Shown here: positions 1-8,672 of the stretch, one piece after another
Numbering within the stretch: position 1 is the stretch's first letter
How the letters are laid out: each line of letters opens with the position of its first letter
DNA from: Saccharibacillus qingshengii
GTDB taxonomy: Bacteria; Bacillota; Bacilli; Paenibacillales; Paenibacillaceae
Assembly (NCBI RefSeq): GCF_013185195.1
Contig: NZ_JAAZWC010000014.1
Coordinates: 1 to 64,000, forward strand
Direction: 5' to 3'
Length of the DNA stretch: 64,000 nucleotides
Program-made: the position numbers and the translations under genes
The notes under the pieces: model-generated
The model's database searches: none
Told to the model about the DNA's origin: nothing
Seen by the model: only the letters and a program-made list of their open reading frames with translations

Positions 1-81
1 ACTTCATTCTACACGAATCCGGCCGTGGGCCTTTTTATATTCAGTTCGAGGTGTTGCACTTCATTTTACAATCCGTCCAAT

Positions 82-125
82 AAAAAATGCCACTATGCGC
101 TTAGAGGCGCATAGTGGCATTTTTG
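82..125. terminator. Rho-independent terminator after the peptide pheromone gene
   Basis: A perfect 14-bp stem (87-100 pairing with 107-120) with a six-base loop is flanked by an A run on the left and a T run on the right, so it can stop transcription from both sides. It closes the minus-strand receptor/peptide operon. Confidence 0.9.
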
Positions 126-131
126 GGTGAA

Positions 132-263
132 TCAGCTTCCCATGCCATGACCCATTGTGCTGAACGTAGGGGTTTGATCGGCAGATACCGTAGTCACTGG
201 AGAAGTGACAATCAAGAAAGTAGCGGACAGGATTAAAACGATACTTGCGATTGATTTACGCAT
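132..263 (-). CDS. AloP/Phr-like secreted signalling pro-peptide (43 aa)
   Basis: This 43-codon gene is too short for usual gene finders. Its product starts MRKS, has a hydrophobic stretch (residues about 5-20), then a short polar tail ending TMGHGMGS. That is the layout of Phr/AimP/AloP pro-peptides: a Sec signal followed by a mature oligopeptide at or near the C-terminus. The ATG lies inside the end of the receptor gene, overlapping it by 8 bases (263-256), with an AAGGAG site 10 bases upstream, so translation is probably coupled. From memory, the mature AloP peptide studied in Paenibacillus polymyxa is SHGRGG; the last six residues here, GHGMGS, have the same H-G-x-G pattern. Export, processing site and active length are inference. 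Confidence 0.85.
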   Translation of the reverse strand: MRKSIASIVLILSATFLIVTSPVTTVSADQTPTFSTMGHGMGS

Positions 264-1638
264 TACGATACATCTCCTTCATAAGCGCTTCATATTTTTG
301 GTTCTGCGCTGTTGTTGAGAAATTCCTAAACTCTTCGAAGAAAGGAATACACTTCATAAAAATGTTCTTATTACGTATTTTAATAGAAACTTGAAGAGAT
401 TGTAAAGAGTAATCGATCGCTGTCACATAGTTTTCTTTTCGAATGTAGTATTCGGCCAGGTGATAGAAAATATTTGACATGGTATGGGTAATCGTAGCTT
501 GATCGTAATAGCTCTCTTTGGCTTGGAACACTTGATCTGTGTCGATGAGATAAGTGGAGAATTTAAGAATGATAGAGTCGATGAAAAACCCGTATTGATT
601 CGAGGATTTTATGATTGTCAATAAACCGGAAAGAACTTCTTGAGGATTTTTCTCCAGAAACTCGGAATATTCATCCAAGTATTCTGTGTTGCCCATTAAA
701 ATTTCGAGATTCAATCGATTGGCTTTGGCAAAAAGCTTGAACTTTTCGACTTCTTTTTCTGCTTGGTCGTCCAAGATTTCAAACCAGCTTAAATTCGCAT
801 ATTTTTCGATGTACAATTTGGCTTGCTGGTATTCGCCTTGAGCTTCAAACATAATTCCTTTGGCCAAGTAGCCCTGCCCATAATATTTCACAAGAGGTCG
901 TTCCGTAAGCAATGGTTCATACTTCTTGTACTTGATTCTCTTCATATTTTCGTTTTCGTATACGTTTGCAGAGAATGCGATCAATTCATCTGCATAATGC
1001 CCGGCAATCTTCCATCGTTCGAGGGAGTAATAGACTGTAGTTAACTGCAGCAGCCCATCCAAACGGTGATGATCGGGAAGCTTTCCGCAGAATGGTTCAA
1101 ATCGCAGTGCCGCCCTAAGGTTCTGTTCATTGTCTGCACCGATCACGGCTCGGAAAATCCGATAATGGCTGACCGCCAAACGCTCCGAATGATGGTATTT
1201 CTCGTTCTCCACCACGCACTCATAAAAAATAAGCGACTCCTGGACTTTTCCCGTCGTGAAAAGCGTCTCCGCAATGTCGAAGATCATCGAGACGTGCTTG
1301 AGGTCTTCGAGCAGGCGAGACAGCACTTCGCGAATACAATCCTTGCGGCCGAGTTCGGCACAGCGGATCAGGAAAGGTTCGACGCGGCGGCGATTCGGCT
1401 TGCCGTCGTAGAAGCATTCTTCAATATACAGGTCGAACATCCAGCCTTCCGGTTTGCCGAATGCCCGGGTGATCGTTTCCATCTGGTTCAATGAGATCGG
1501 TTTCGGCGGGCTTCCGTTAAGAATGGCGCTGAAAATCCCGCGGTTAATGCCGGATAATTCGCCGAAACTGGAAAAATTCATCCCAAGTTCCGCAATCCCG
1601 TTTTCAATTTCCGAACGGAGAGTCATTGTCGTTTCCAT
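256..1638 (-). CDS. AloR/AimR-like RRNPP quorum-sensing transcription regulator
   Basis: A 460-residue cytoplasmic regulator. Residues about 8-70 form an HTH (SSFGELSGINRGIFSAIL, then a second helical pair to WMFDLYIEECF), and the rest is all-helical with TPR-like repeats (for example AEYYIRKENYVTAIDYSLQS). This is the build of peptide-controlled RRNPP receptors, closest to AimR of arbitrium phages and the AloR paralogues of Paenibacillus. The downstream overlapping pro-peptide gene is the expected ligand gene, and a terminator follows. The start has GAGGTG seven bases upstream. A palindrome TACTAGTA (1703-1710) lies in the presumed promoter. The DNA for the receptor half is much richer in A+T than the HTH half. 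No phage genes are near, so a chromosomal Alo role fits better than lysis-lysogeny control. Its targets are unknown. Confidence 0.85.
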   Translation of the reverse strand: METTMTLRSEIENGIAELGMNFSSFGELSGINRGIFSAILNGSPPKPISLNQMETITRAFGKPEGWMFDLYIEECFYDGKPNRRRVEPFLIRCAELGRKDCIREVLSRLLEDLKHVSMIFDIAETLFTTGKVQESLIFYECVVENEKYHHSERLAVSHYRIFRAVIGADNEQNLRAALRFEPFCGKLPDHHRLDGLLQLTTVYYSLERWKIAGHYADELIAFSANVYENENMKRIKYKKYEPLLTERPLVKYYGQGYLAKGIMFEAQGEYQQAKLYIEKYANLSWFEILDDQAEKEVEKFKLFAKANRLNLEILMGNTEYLDEYSEFLEKNPQEVLSGLLTIIKSSNQYGFFIDSIILKFSTYLIDTDQVFQAKESYYDQATITHTMSNIFYHLAEYYIRKENYVTAIDYSLQSLQVSIKIRNKNIFMKCIPFFEEFRNFSTTAQNQKYEALMKEMYRNA

Positions 1639-2082
1639 CTCTGCACCTCGCTCACGCTGCTAAAGTCCATTTGACATTCAGCTTCTCATATAATTCTTTT
1701 AATACTAGTAATTTACAATATACAGGACGGAAGGAATTCAGGTCAATCGCTTTTCTCGCAGGAAAATACCGAATGGCATAGCGGCGGAAAAAACTCTGTC
1801 CTCCGGGCCTTCGGAAGACGGAAATGGGTTTGCCATACGCCGTGAAATGAAGCTTTGAGTTATATATCGGAAGGAAACAGGCGTACGTGATAGTAATTTT
1901 GGTCTATAACGAATATAAGTATTTTTGACGCAAAAGAAAAGAATAGGAATGAGGAAGCCGGATTGCGGGTCTTTCCGCGGCGCGCGGTTGCAATTTTGCG
2001 CCCGGGAAGCGAAAATAGGTGGAAAGCGGCACAGCCGCACGGAACAGCCTTCTATACGAATAAGGAAGGGGCAAATCGGCCG
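1639..2082. other. Divergent intergenic region between aloR-like gene and HemD-like gene
   Basis: No convincing gene. The left end holds the minus-strand leader of the receptor gene, with GAGGTG as Shine-Dalgarno and a TACTAGTA palindrome at 1703-1710 inside an A+T-rich stretch that likely contains the promoter. A TTGACG (1925-1930) could be a -35 for the plus-strand operon, but no good -10 is seen at 17 bases. Confidence 0.5.
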
Positions 2083-2940
2083 ATGAAAAGACTTGAAGGA
2101 AAGCGCGTGGCGATCACCGGTCCGCGCAAATCCGAAGAATTGAGCAAAATCGTGCAGAACATGGGCGGAATCGCGCTGGTTCGTCCGGCGCAGGGAACGG
2201 TCTTTCTGGACGAACCGGAACTGGGCGGCGGGATCTCGGAATGGATTCGCCTCAAGCCCGAATGGTCGATCCTGACAACCGGCATGGGGCTTGAAGCCCT
2301 GATCAACACCGCGCAGGAAATGGAATTGTCGGAGGCTTTTATGGAAGCGATCGCCCGTTCGAATATTGCGGCGCGCGGGTACAAGACGGTAAACGCCCTG
2401 AAGAAACGCGGACTCGCCCCGCTTGTGCGGGACGACGACGGAAGCACCGAAGGTCTGATCCGCCAGTTGGAGGAACATGACTTTGCAGGCAAGAACGTTA
2501 TCGTGCAGCTGCACGGCGATCCGGCGCCCCGTCTGGTTTCCTGGCTGGAAGAGCGCGGGGCTTCGGTCCGTACGATTCTGCCCTACAAGCATATCGCGCC
2601 GCCGGAAGAACAGTTGGAGCAGCTGCTGGGCGATATTCTGGAACGCCGTGTCGATGCCGTAACGTTTACCAGCGGGCCGCAGGTCAGGTTCCTGATTCGG
2701 CATGCGGCCGAAGGCGGTAAGGAAGAAGCACTGCGTGCTTCGTTCGAACACGAAGTGGTGGCGGTTGCGGTCGGCAAAGTCACGGCCCAATCGATTCACG
2801 AAGAAGGAATCGCACGCGTCGTGGCTCCAAAAGAAGAACGTATGGGCAGCATGATGGTGGAACTCGCGAAGTATTATGCGGCTTCCCGAAACGAAAACGA
2901 GCCCGGTACGGAAGACGGAGAACAAGAAGTCCCTTTGTAA
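2083..2940 (+). CDS. Uroporphyrinogen-III synthase family protein (HemD-like)
   Basis: A 285-residue protein with the two-lobed HemD fold signature: KRVAITGPRKSEEL at the start, a second lobe beginning about residue 142 (GKNVIVQLHG), and the TFTSGPQVRFLIR segment typical of uroporphyrinogen-III synthases, which close hydroxymethylbilane to uroporphyrinogen III. The start has AAGGAAGGGG about 11 bases upstream; an upstream in-frame codon at 1963 has no site. It stands outside a hem cluster, beside a phasin-like gene and an ABC1 kinase, so it may be a paralogue rather than the housekeeping enzyme. The tail after residue about 265 is acidic and variable. Confidence 0.8.
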   Translation: MKRLEGKRVAITGPRKSEELSKIVQNMGGIALVRPAQGTVFLDEPELGGGISEWIRLKPEWSILTTGMGLEALINTAQEMELSEAFMEAIARSNIAARGYKTVNALKKRGLAPLVRDDDGSTEGLIRQLEEHDFAGKNVIVQLHGDPAPRLVSWLEERGASVRTILPYKHIAPPEEQLEQLLGDILERRVDAVTFTSGPQVRFLIRHAAEGGKEEALRASFEHEVVAVAVGKVTAQSIHEEGIARVVAPKEERMGSMMVELAKYYAASRNENEPGTEDGEQEVPL

Positions 2941-3010
2941 CCGGGCTCTCGCTTGTGAAGGCGGAACCGGGCAAGCGAACGTATCCTATTTGAAAACGGA
3001 GGAATCTTTG

Positions 3011-3397
3011 ATGAGCGATCTGTTGAAAAAGGCGTTGTCTCTGGGAATCGGCCTGACGGTGGCAAGCAAGGAAAAGGTAGAAAAAGTGGTAGACGATCTG
3101 GTGAAAAAAGGCGAGATTGCTCCTTCCGAATCGAAAGCGGTCGTCAGCAAGCTGATCGAGCGGGGAGAAGAAGAACGTTCGGCGATCAAAAACATGGTAC
3201 AAGAGCAGGTGCGCCGCGTATTGAAAGAAATCGACGTTCCGGCGGGAAGCGAAGTAGACAGTCTGGAGCAGCGGATCGCGGTACTGGAGCAGCGCGTGGT
3301 CCAGCTTGAGAGCGGTAAGCCTGCGGTAACGGCAGACCCGGCTGCGGAAATGAACAACTACCGGACGAATGCGCCGGGAGAAACGACGGCCGAGTAA
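3011..3397 (+). CDS. Phasin-like coiled-coil protein
   Basis: A 128-residue protein, MSDLLKKALSLGIGLTVASK at the start, then a charged amphipathic helix rich in Lys/Glu/Val and a heptad-like segment (VDSLEQRIAVLEQRVVQLE). This resembles the polyhydroxyalkanoate synthesis regulator/phasin family, often found directly before ABC1 kinases. GGAGGA lies 7 bases before the ATG. The stop codon touches the next start (3397/3398), so the two genes are surely co-translated. A membrane- or granule-associated partner of the kinase is a guess; the tail (from about residue 105) looks disordered. Confidence 0.75.
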   Translation: MSDLLKKALSLGIGLTVASKEKVEKVVDDLVKKGEIAPSESKAVVSKLIERGEEERSAIKNMVQEQVRRVLKEIDVPAGSEVDSLEQRIAVLEQRVVQLESGKPAVTADPAAEMNNYRTNAPGETTAE

Positions 3398-5071
3398 ATG
3401 GCTGTCCATATCCGGCATGCCGGCCGCTACCGGGAAATCGCGGTCGCATTGATCCGGCACGGCTTCGGCTATATGGTCGAAGAAATGGGCCTGACGCGCG
3501 TACTGCGCCTCCCGATCAGCTGGATTCGGCGCGAAGCGCCGGAAACGAAAACGTTGGGCGAACGCATCCGGCTGGTTATGGAAGCGTTGGGCCCTACGTT
3601 TATCAAGCTGGGACAGCTCGCAAGTACGCGTTCGGACCTGCTGCCGGCTTCCGTTGTGCAGGAATTGTCGAAGCTGCAGGACGAAGTGCCGCCGTTCGAA
3701 GCGGCGGAAGCACGGAGGATTGTGGAACTGGAACTCGGCGGTCCGATCGAAGATTTCATGAGCGAATTTTCGGAAGAGCCGATCGCGGCCGCTTCGATCG
3801 GACAGGTGCACAGCGCCCGCATGGTCGACAGCGGTCAGCGGGTGGCGGTCAAAGTGCAGCGTCCGGGCGTCAAACGTCAGGTGATGCGCGACCTCGAAAT
3901 TCTGCACGATCTGGTCGGACTGGGCGAGAAACGCTGGGAGTGGGTGAACCGTTATCAGGTAACCCAGCTTGTCGAGGAATTTTCCCGATCGATGGAAGCG
4001 GAACTCGATTACACGTCGGAAGCCCGCAACATGGAGCGGATCTCCGCGCAGTTCGAACAGGACAAACATATTCATGTGCCTGCGGTATTCTGGGACTGCA
4101 CTTCCGAACGCGTGCTGACGATGGCTTTTGTCGAAGGCGTCAAGCCGACGGACCGGGTATACCTGGAGCATCGCGGCTACGATGTCAAAGAAATTGCTTC
4201 GCGGATCGTCAACGCCGTGCTGAACCAGATTTTTATCGCCGGGTTTTTCCATGCGGACCCCCACCCCGGCAATATGCTGATCATGAAAGACGGTTCGATC
4301 ACGTTTCTGGATTTCGGCATGGTCGGCCGGCTCAGTCCGGATATGCGGGAATATCTGTCTTCGCTGGTCATCGCGCTGATGCGGCAGGATACGCCGGCAA
4401 TGGTCCGGGCGATCGAGCGGATGGGCATGATCCACGAAGATACCGATGTCAGCGCGTTGAAGCGCGATCTGGAACGCTTGAGAGAGCGTTATTACGATGT
4501 CGCTTTTTCCGATGTCAATCTGGGCCAGGTCATCAACGACTTTTTCTCGACCGCGCGCCAGCACGGGATCGGGATTCCGCCGGACCTGCTGATGCTGGGC
4601 AAAGCGCTGGTGACGACGGAAGGCATGGTGGAGCAGCTTGACCCTACGCTGAGCATTGTGACGTTGGCGGAGCCTTTCGGCCGCAAGCTGGCCAGAGAAA
4701 AATTCGGACCCGAACGGCTGCGCCGCAAAACGATCAACGGAGCGCTCGGATTGGCCGATTCGCTTGCGGGACTGCCGGATCGGCTGCGCCACCTGACCTC
4801 ATTTATCAGCGGCGGACGCGTCAAAGTGGAGCTCGAAATGCCGGAACTGCGCAAAGCGTCGAGAGGGGTGGACCGGCTGGTCAACCGCCTCGCGTTCAGT
4901 ATCGTGCTGCTGGCTTTCAGTATCGTGATGGCGGGACTTGTGGTCGGAGCTTCGCTGTCCCAGAAAGAAACGGTGATCTGGAACTATCCGATTATCGAAA
5001 TGGGTCTGGGCGTCGCGGTGCTGATGGTTCTGCTGCTGCTGTTCTCGATTTTCAAATCAGGTCGATTCTAG
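3398..5071 (+). CDS. ABC1/AarF/UbiB family atypical kinase, membrane-anchored
   Basis: A 557-residue atypical protein-kinase-like ATPase. Visible family marks are the KxGQ motif (K70-G72-Q73), the Ala-rich nucleotide loop AAASIGQVHSA (about 128-138, replacing the usual Gly-rich loop), the VAVK lysine (K152), DPHPGNM, and the DFG motif (D305). Two hydrophobic segments end the protein (about 500-523 and 530-552), placing it at the membrane. In other bacteria this family supports isoprenoid-quinone or lipid metabolism; which substrate is used here is unknown. It starts with the base after the phasin stop and ends before a strong terminator at 5127-5171. Confidence 0.9.
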   Translation: MAVHIRHAGRYREIAVALIRHGFGYMVEEMGLTRVLRLPISWIRREAPETKTLGERIRLVMEALGPTFIKLGQLASTRSDLLPASVVQELSKLQDEVPPFEAAEARRIVELELGGPIEDFMSEFSEEPIAAASIGQVHSARMVDSGQRVAVKVQRPGVKRQVMRDLEILHDLVGLGEKRWEWVNRYQVTQLVEEFSRSMEAELDYTSEARNMERISAQFEQDKHIHVPAVFWDCTSERVLTMAFVEGVKPTDRVYLEHRGYDVKEIASRIVNAVLNQIFIAGFFHADPHPGNMLIMKDGSITFLDFGMVGRLSPDMREYLSSLVIALMRQDTPAMVRAIERMGMIHEDTDVSALKRDLERLRERYYDVAFSDVNLGQVINDFFSTARQHGIGIPPDLLMLGKALVTTEGMVEQLDPTLSIVTLAEPFGRKLAREKFGPERLRRKTINGALGLADSLAGLPDRLRHLTSFISGGRVKVELEMPELRKASRGVDRLVNRLAFSIVLLAFSIVMAGLVVGASLSQKETVIWNYPIIEMGLGVAVLMVLLLLFSIFKSGRF

Positions 5072-5126
5072 CGAAAAAACATAGATATAACCTGCAAATT
5101 TGCTGAAAATGCGGGATTAAACGGGT

Positions 5127-5171
5127 CAGAAGGCGAAAATGTTCGAAAATCGCCTTCTGGCTTCATTTTTT
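5127..5171 (+). terminator. Terminator of the HemD-like/phasin/ABC1-kinase operon
   Basis: CAGAAGGCGA (5127-5136) pairs perfectly with TCGCCTTCTG (5150-5159), followed by a T-rich run to 5171. Confidence 0.85.
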
Positions 5172-5274
5172 GCCGTACTGCTTCTGTAGCCGTAGCTGTT
5201 CGAATTGGGTATAATGAGGGTCTTGACTACAACGGACCCGGGTTTTTCTGAAAGGGGAAAACTCACATTTTATA

Positions 5275-5356
5275 CCGCGGGTTTGTTCCAAACGCGAACA
5301 GGACAAGTTTCGATGAACCCTGTTAAGCCGCGCGTTTGCTGCAAACGCGAATAGAA
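5275..5356. repeat. Two tandem dyad-containing repeats before the SulP gene
   Basis: A 29-base unit occurs at 5275-5303 and again at 5328-5356, matching at 24 of 29 positions with a 53-base period. Each copy contains a dyad; the second is CGCGTTTGC-T-GCAAACGCG, a 9-bp perfect palindrome around one base. A TATAAT (5210-5215) lies upstream. The position between this -10 and the SulP start suggests an operator or leader-RNA hairpin pair. The binding factor is unknown. Confidence 0.6.
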
Positions 5357-5368
5357 TAGAGGTTGGTT

Positions 5369-6811
5369 ATGGAGCTAAGACAGCAGTGGTTCGGAAATGT
5401 GCGCGGCGATATTCTCTCCGGGATCACGGTGGCGCTCGCACTTATTCCGGAAGCGATCGGATTCTCGATCGTGGCGGGTGTCGATCCGATCGTGGGTCTG
5501 CACGCGTCCATCGTGATCGCGATCGTGATCGCTTTCGTCGGCGGCCGCGCGGGCATGATCTCGGCGGCAACCGGCGCGATGGCCGTGCTGATGGGCGGAT
5601 TGTACCGCGAATACGGGATGGAGTATTTGCTCGCTGCGGGCATATTGGCCGGTATTATCCAGGTTCTGCTCGGAGCTTTCGGTATCGGACGGTTTATCAC
5701 GTTTATCCCGAAGCCCGTCATGACGGGTTTCGTCAATGCGCTGGCGATCATTATCTTTATGGCGCAGATTCCGCAGTTTGTCGGAGCGGGACCGGCGATG
5801 TATATCGTGGTCGCGGGAACGCTTGCCATCATTTATATCCTGCCCCGGTTTACCAAAGCCGTCCCGGCGCCTCTTGTCGCGATTATCGTCATGTCGCTGA
5901 TTGCCGTATGGCTGAAGCTGGACGTCAAGACGGTCGGGGAAATGGGAGAACTTGGCAATACGCCGCCGCTTTTCCATATCCCGCAGATCGATTTGTCCTG
6001 GGAGATGTTCAGCGTCATCCTGCCGGTGTCGATTTCCCTGGCGCTGGTCGGCCTGCTGGAATCGCTGCTGACGGCAACGATCGTGGACGATATGACGGAC
6101 AGCAAGAGCAGCAAGAACGTCGAAGCGCGCGGTCAGGGGATCGCCAATATCGTCAACGGATTTTTTGGCGGCATGGCGGGGTGTGCGATGATCGGACAGT
6201 CGGTTATCAATATCAAGTCGGGCGGCCGCGGGCGGTTGTCGACATTTACGGCCGGCGCATTCCTGCTGGTATTGTTGGTCCTGCTCGGCAATGTGGTCAG
6301 TCAGATTCCGCTTGCGGCGCTGGTCGGCGTCATGATCATGGTGTCGATCGGGACGTTCGACTGGAGCTCGCTCTACCGGGCGAACAAGATTCCGATTGCG
6401 GATACGATCGTGATGCTCATTGTGGTCGGGATCGTCGTGGTTACGGATAATCTGTCGATCGGCGTCGGCGTGGGCGTCGTGCTGTGCACGCTGCATTTCG
6501 GCTGGAAGATCGCGAAGCTGAAAGTGACGGCAGGCATGGAAGACGGGGTAAAAGTATACGAAGTGCGCGGTCAGATGTTCTTCGGAACGGCGTCGTATTT
6601 TGTAGATCATTTTACGCCTGCAGACGATCCGGACAAGGTGGTTATCGACTTTTCGCATTCGCAGGTATGGGATCACTCGGCCGCTTCGGCGGTATCCCGG
6701 GTCAAATTCGAGTATTACAAGTTGGGCAAGCAGGCAGAGATTCGCGGACTGAACGACGAGGGCCGCAAAGCAGTTGAAAAAACGGGACTTTCCGCGCCTT
6801 CGGGCCATTGA
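5369..6811 (+). CDS. SulP family anion transporter (SLC26) with STAS domain
   Basis: A 480-residue inner-membrane protein. The first conserved segment ([20 protein letters not shown]) and the repeated Gly/Ala-rich helices identify the SulP/SLC26 family, which moves sulfate, bicarbonate or other anions by symport or exchange. About 10-12 membrane helices are followed by a C-terminal STAS domain (about 390-480; [19 protein letters not shown]). AGAGG lies six bases before this ATG; a TTG two codons upstream would have no room for a ribosome site. No cys gene is adjacent, so sulfate versus bicarbonate cannot be decided. Confidence 0.88.
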   Translation: MELRQQWFGNVRGDILSGITVALALIPEAIGFSIVAGVDPIVGLHASIVIAIVIAFVGGRAGMISAATGAMAVLMGGLYREYGMEYLLAAGILAGIIQVLLGAFGIGRFITFIPKPVMTGFVNALAIIIFMAQIPQFVGAGPAMYIVVAGTLAIIYILPRFTKAVPAPLVAIIVMSLIAVWLKLDVKTVGEMGELGNTPPLFHIPQIDLSWEMFSVILPVSISLALVGLLESLLTATIVDDMTDSKSSKNVEARGQGIANIVNGFFGGMAGCAMIGQSVINIKSGGRGRLSTFTAGAFLLVLLVLLGNVVSQIPLAALVGVMIMVSIGTFDWSSLYRANKIPIADTIVMLIVVGIVVVTDNLSIGVGVGVVLCTLHFGWKIAKLKVTAGMEDGVKVYEVRGQMFFGTASYFVDHFTPADDPDKVVIDFSHSQVWDHSAASAVSRVKFEYYKLGKQAEIRGLNDEGRKAVEKTGLSAPSGH

Positions 6812-6916
6812 TTTCGGAAAAGGGGTATCCGCTTGGACGGATGCCCTTTCTTTTGGAATTCGCGCAAGCGAATGCCAGCATCGCGGAAGAAGTCCCCATA
6901 CGGAGGAATGAACAGA

Positions 6917-8605
6917 ATGAAGACATTTAAAGATTTGGGGATCGCTCCCGAGGTGCTGGACCGTTTGCAGGCACAGGGTATTACCGTACCGACTCCGGTG
7001 CAGCAGGCTTCGCTTCCATTGGCACTGGCCGGCCGCGACCTGATGGTTCAGGCGCAGACGGGCACAGGCAAGACGCTGGCCTTTATCCTGCCGATCCTGG
7101 ACAAGATTGCAGCCGGACGGGAATGGAACGACGGCGGACGCTCGGAAGGCATGGGCCTTCCGCCCGCTCTGGTCGTGGCGCCGACGCGCGAACTGGCTCT
7201 GCAAATCACCGTGGAAGCGCGCAAAATGGCCGGACCGGAAATGCGGATTCTGTCCGTTTACGGCGGCCAGGACGTCGAAGCGCAGCTGCACAAGCTCAAA
7301 AGCGGCTGCGATCTCGTCATCGGTACGCCGGGACGTCTGCTGGACCATATCCGCCGCGAGACGCTGAAGTTGGGTAAAGTCAAGACGCTGGTGCTGGACG
7401 AAGCGGATCAAATGCTGCATATGGGCTTTCTGAAAGAAGTCCAGGCGATCATCGAAGCGACGCCTCCGTCCCGCCAGACGATGCTGTTCTCGGCGACACT
7501 GCCGGATACGGTCCGTCATCTGGCCGGCGCGTATACCAAAGACGCCGAGCAGATCAGCATTACGCCAACTGAGAAGATTCCGGCGCGCAATATTCGCCAG
7601 ATCGCGCTTGAATGTACGGACCGCAACAAATACGATGCGCTCAAGTTTCTGATTAACCGCGACAATCCTTATCTGGCGGTTGTATTCTGCCGTACCAAGC
7701 GCCGCGCTTCCAAGCTGAACGAAGAGCTTCAGATGGAAGGGTACAATTCCGCGGAACTGCACGGCGACTTGTCGCAAAACAAACGCGAGCAGGTCATGCG
7801 CGCGTTCCGTGACGCGCGTCTGCAGATCCTGATCGCGACGGATGTCGCGGCACGCGGTCTTGATGTCGAAGGCGTCTCGCACGTCTTCAACTTCGATATC
7901 CCGCAGGATACGGACAGCTATATTCACCGGATCGGCCGTACCGGCCGCGCCGGAGACAAAGGCTTGGCTTATACATTCGTTACGCAGCGCGAGCAGAGCA
8001 CGCTTGATCTGATCGAAGACGCGACGAAGCAGCGTCCGGAACGCGTCGCCTTCCAGAATGGCGGCATCATCCGGGTTGCCGATGCGACGCGCCGTCCAAG
8101 CGAAGGACGGGAAGAACGTGCGGGCCGCGAAGGTTCCGTCAAGGGCGGCGCGCGGCGCGGCTCCGGCGGAGGGCGCAGCAATCAAGAAGGCGGCCGCGGA
8201 CGCCGCGGCGAAGGCGGCGGAAGCCGCGAGCAGGGACGCGGCGAAGGTTCGCGCGGCGGCACGCGCCGCGTAGCCGGCGGCGAAGACCGTGCCGGACGCG
8301 ACGGCGCAGGCGCCAATCGCCGGGGCGGCAGTTCGCGCGGCGACAGCGCGGGCCGGAGCGGAGCCGCGCGCAGCGAGAGCGGCCCGGCGGGAGCTGCACG
8401 CCCAGGGCGCAGCAGCGAGCCGAGCCGAAGCGGCGGGTACTCGCGCGGCGGCGATTCGGAGCGCAGCGGCGGACCGACACGCGGCGGCCAGGGACAAGGC
8501 CGCGGCGGCAAGAGCGGCTCCGGATCGGGACGCAGCAGCGGAGGCCGTCCGGAAGGCGGCGGACGGGGTTCCGATTCCGGCAGCCGCGGCAGTCGGCGCC
8601 GTTAA
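6917..8605 (+). CDS. DEAD-box ATP-dependent RNA helicase with Arg/Gly-rich tail
   Basis: A 562-residue helicase of the CshA/RhlE/DeaD type. All core motifs are present: Q motif (TPVQQASLP), AQTGTGKT, PTRELALQ, TPGRLLDH, DEAD within LVLDEADQML, SAT, and HRIGRTGRAG. From about residue 395 the protein becomes a roughly 165-residue low-complexity tail dominated by Gly, Arg and Ser with many RGG/RGS units, expected to bind RNA without fixed structure. The start at 6917 has GGAGG ten bases upstream; an in-frame ATG at 6908 is too close to it. Likely roles are ribosome assembly, mRNA decay or cold adaptation. Confidence 0.92.
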   Translation: MKTFKDLGIAPEVLDRLQAQGITVPTPVQQASLPLALAGRDLMVQAQTGTGKTLAFILPILDKIAAGREWNDGGRSEGMGLPPALVVAPTRELALQITVEARKMAGPEMRILSVYGGQDVEAQLHKLKSGCDLVIGTPGRLLDHIRRETLKLGKVKTLVLDEADQMLHMGFLKEVQAIIEATPPSRQTMLFSATLPDTVRHLAGAYTKDAEQISITPTEKIPARNIRQIALECTDRNKYDALKFLINRDNPYLAVVFCRTKRRASKLNEELQMEGYNSAELHGDLSQNKREQVMRAFRDARLQILIATDVAARGLDVEGVSHVFNFDIPQDTDSYIHRIGRTGRAGDKGLAYTFVTQREQSTLDLIEDATKQRPERVAFQNGGIIRVADATRRPSEGREERAGREGSVKGGARRGSGGGRSNQEGGRGRRGEGGGSREQGRGEGSRGGTRRVAGGEDRAGRDGAGANRRGGSSRGDSAGRSGAARSESGPAGAARPGRSSEPSRSGGYSRGGDSERSGGPTRGGQGQGRGGKSGSGSGRSSGGRPEGGGRGSDSGSRGSRRR

Positions 8606-8635
8606 GCAAACGGCCGTGCAGGGATAAGGCATGGC

Positions 8636-8672
8636 AAAAGGGCCTCAGGGATTTTCCTGGGGCCCTTTTTTT
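8636..8672. terminator. Bidirectional terminator between helicase and MarR genes
   Basis: GGGCC-TC-AGG pairs with CCT-GG-GGCCC (8640-8665), flanked by an A run on the left and a T run on the right. The last codons of the minus-strand marR gene run into the stem. Confidence 0.85.

Noticed and set aside
1-70. Direct repeat ACTTCATTCTACA (1-13) / ACTTCATTTTACA (58-70)
   Set aside because: Short and imperfect, at the window edge, with no context to give it a role.
256-1638. A phage arbitrium (AimR) system
   Set aside because: No integrase, AimX or structural phage genes are near; a chromosomal Alo-type role is simpler, though the left edge of the window hides what lies further downstream.
2780-4792. 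A 670-codon antisense frame over the phasin and ABC1-kinase genes
   Set aside because: Same reason: shadow of a well-supported coding strand, low-complexity His/Arg/Gln-rich translation.
5375-8632. A 1085-codon open frame on the minus strand across the SulP and helicase genes
   Set aside because: It lies wholly antisense to two genes with full family motifs, its translation is Arg/His/Ala-rich without any domain, and it has no ribosome site. GC-rich codon bias on the plus strand explains it.
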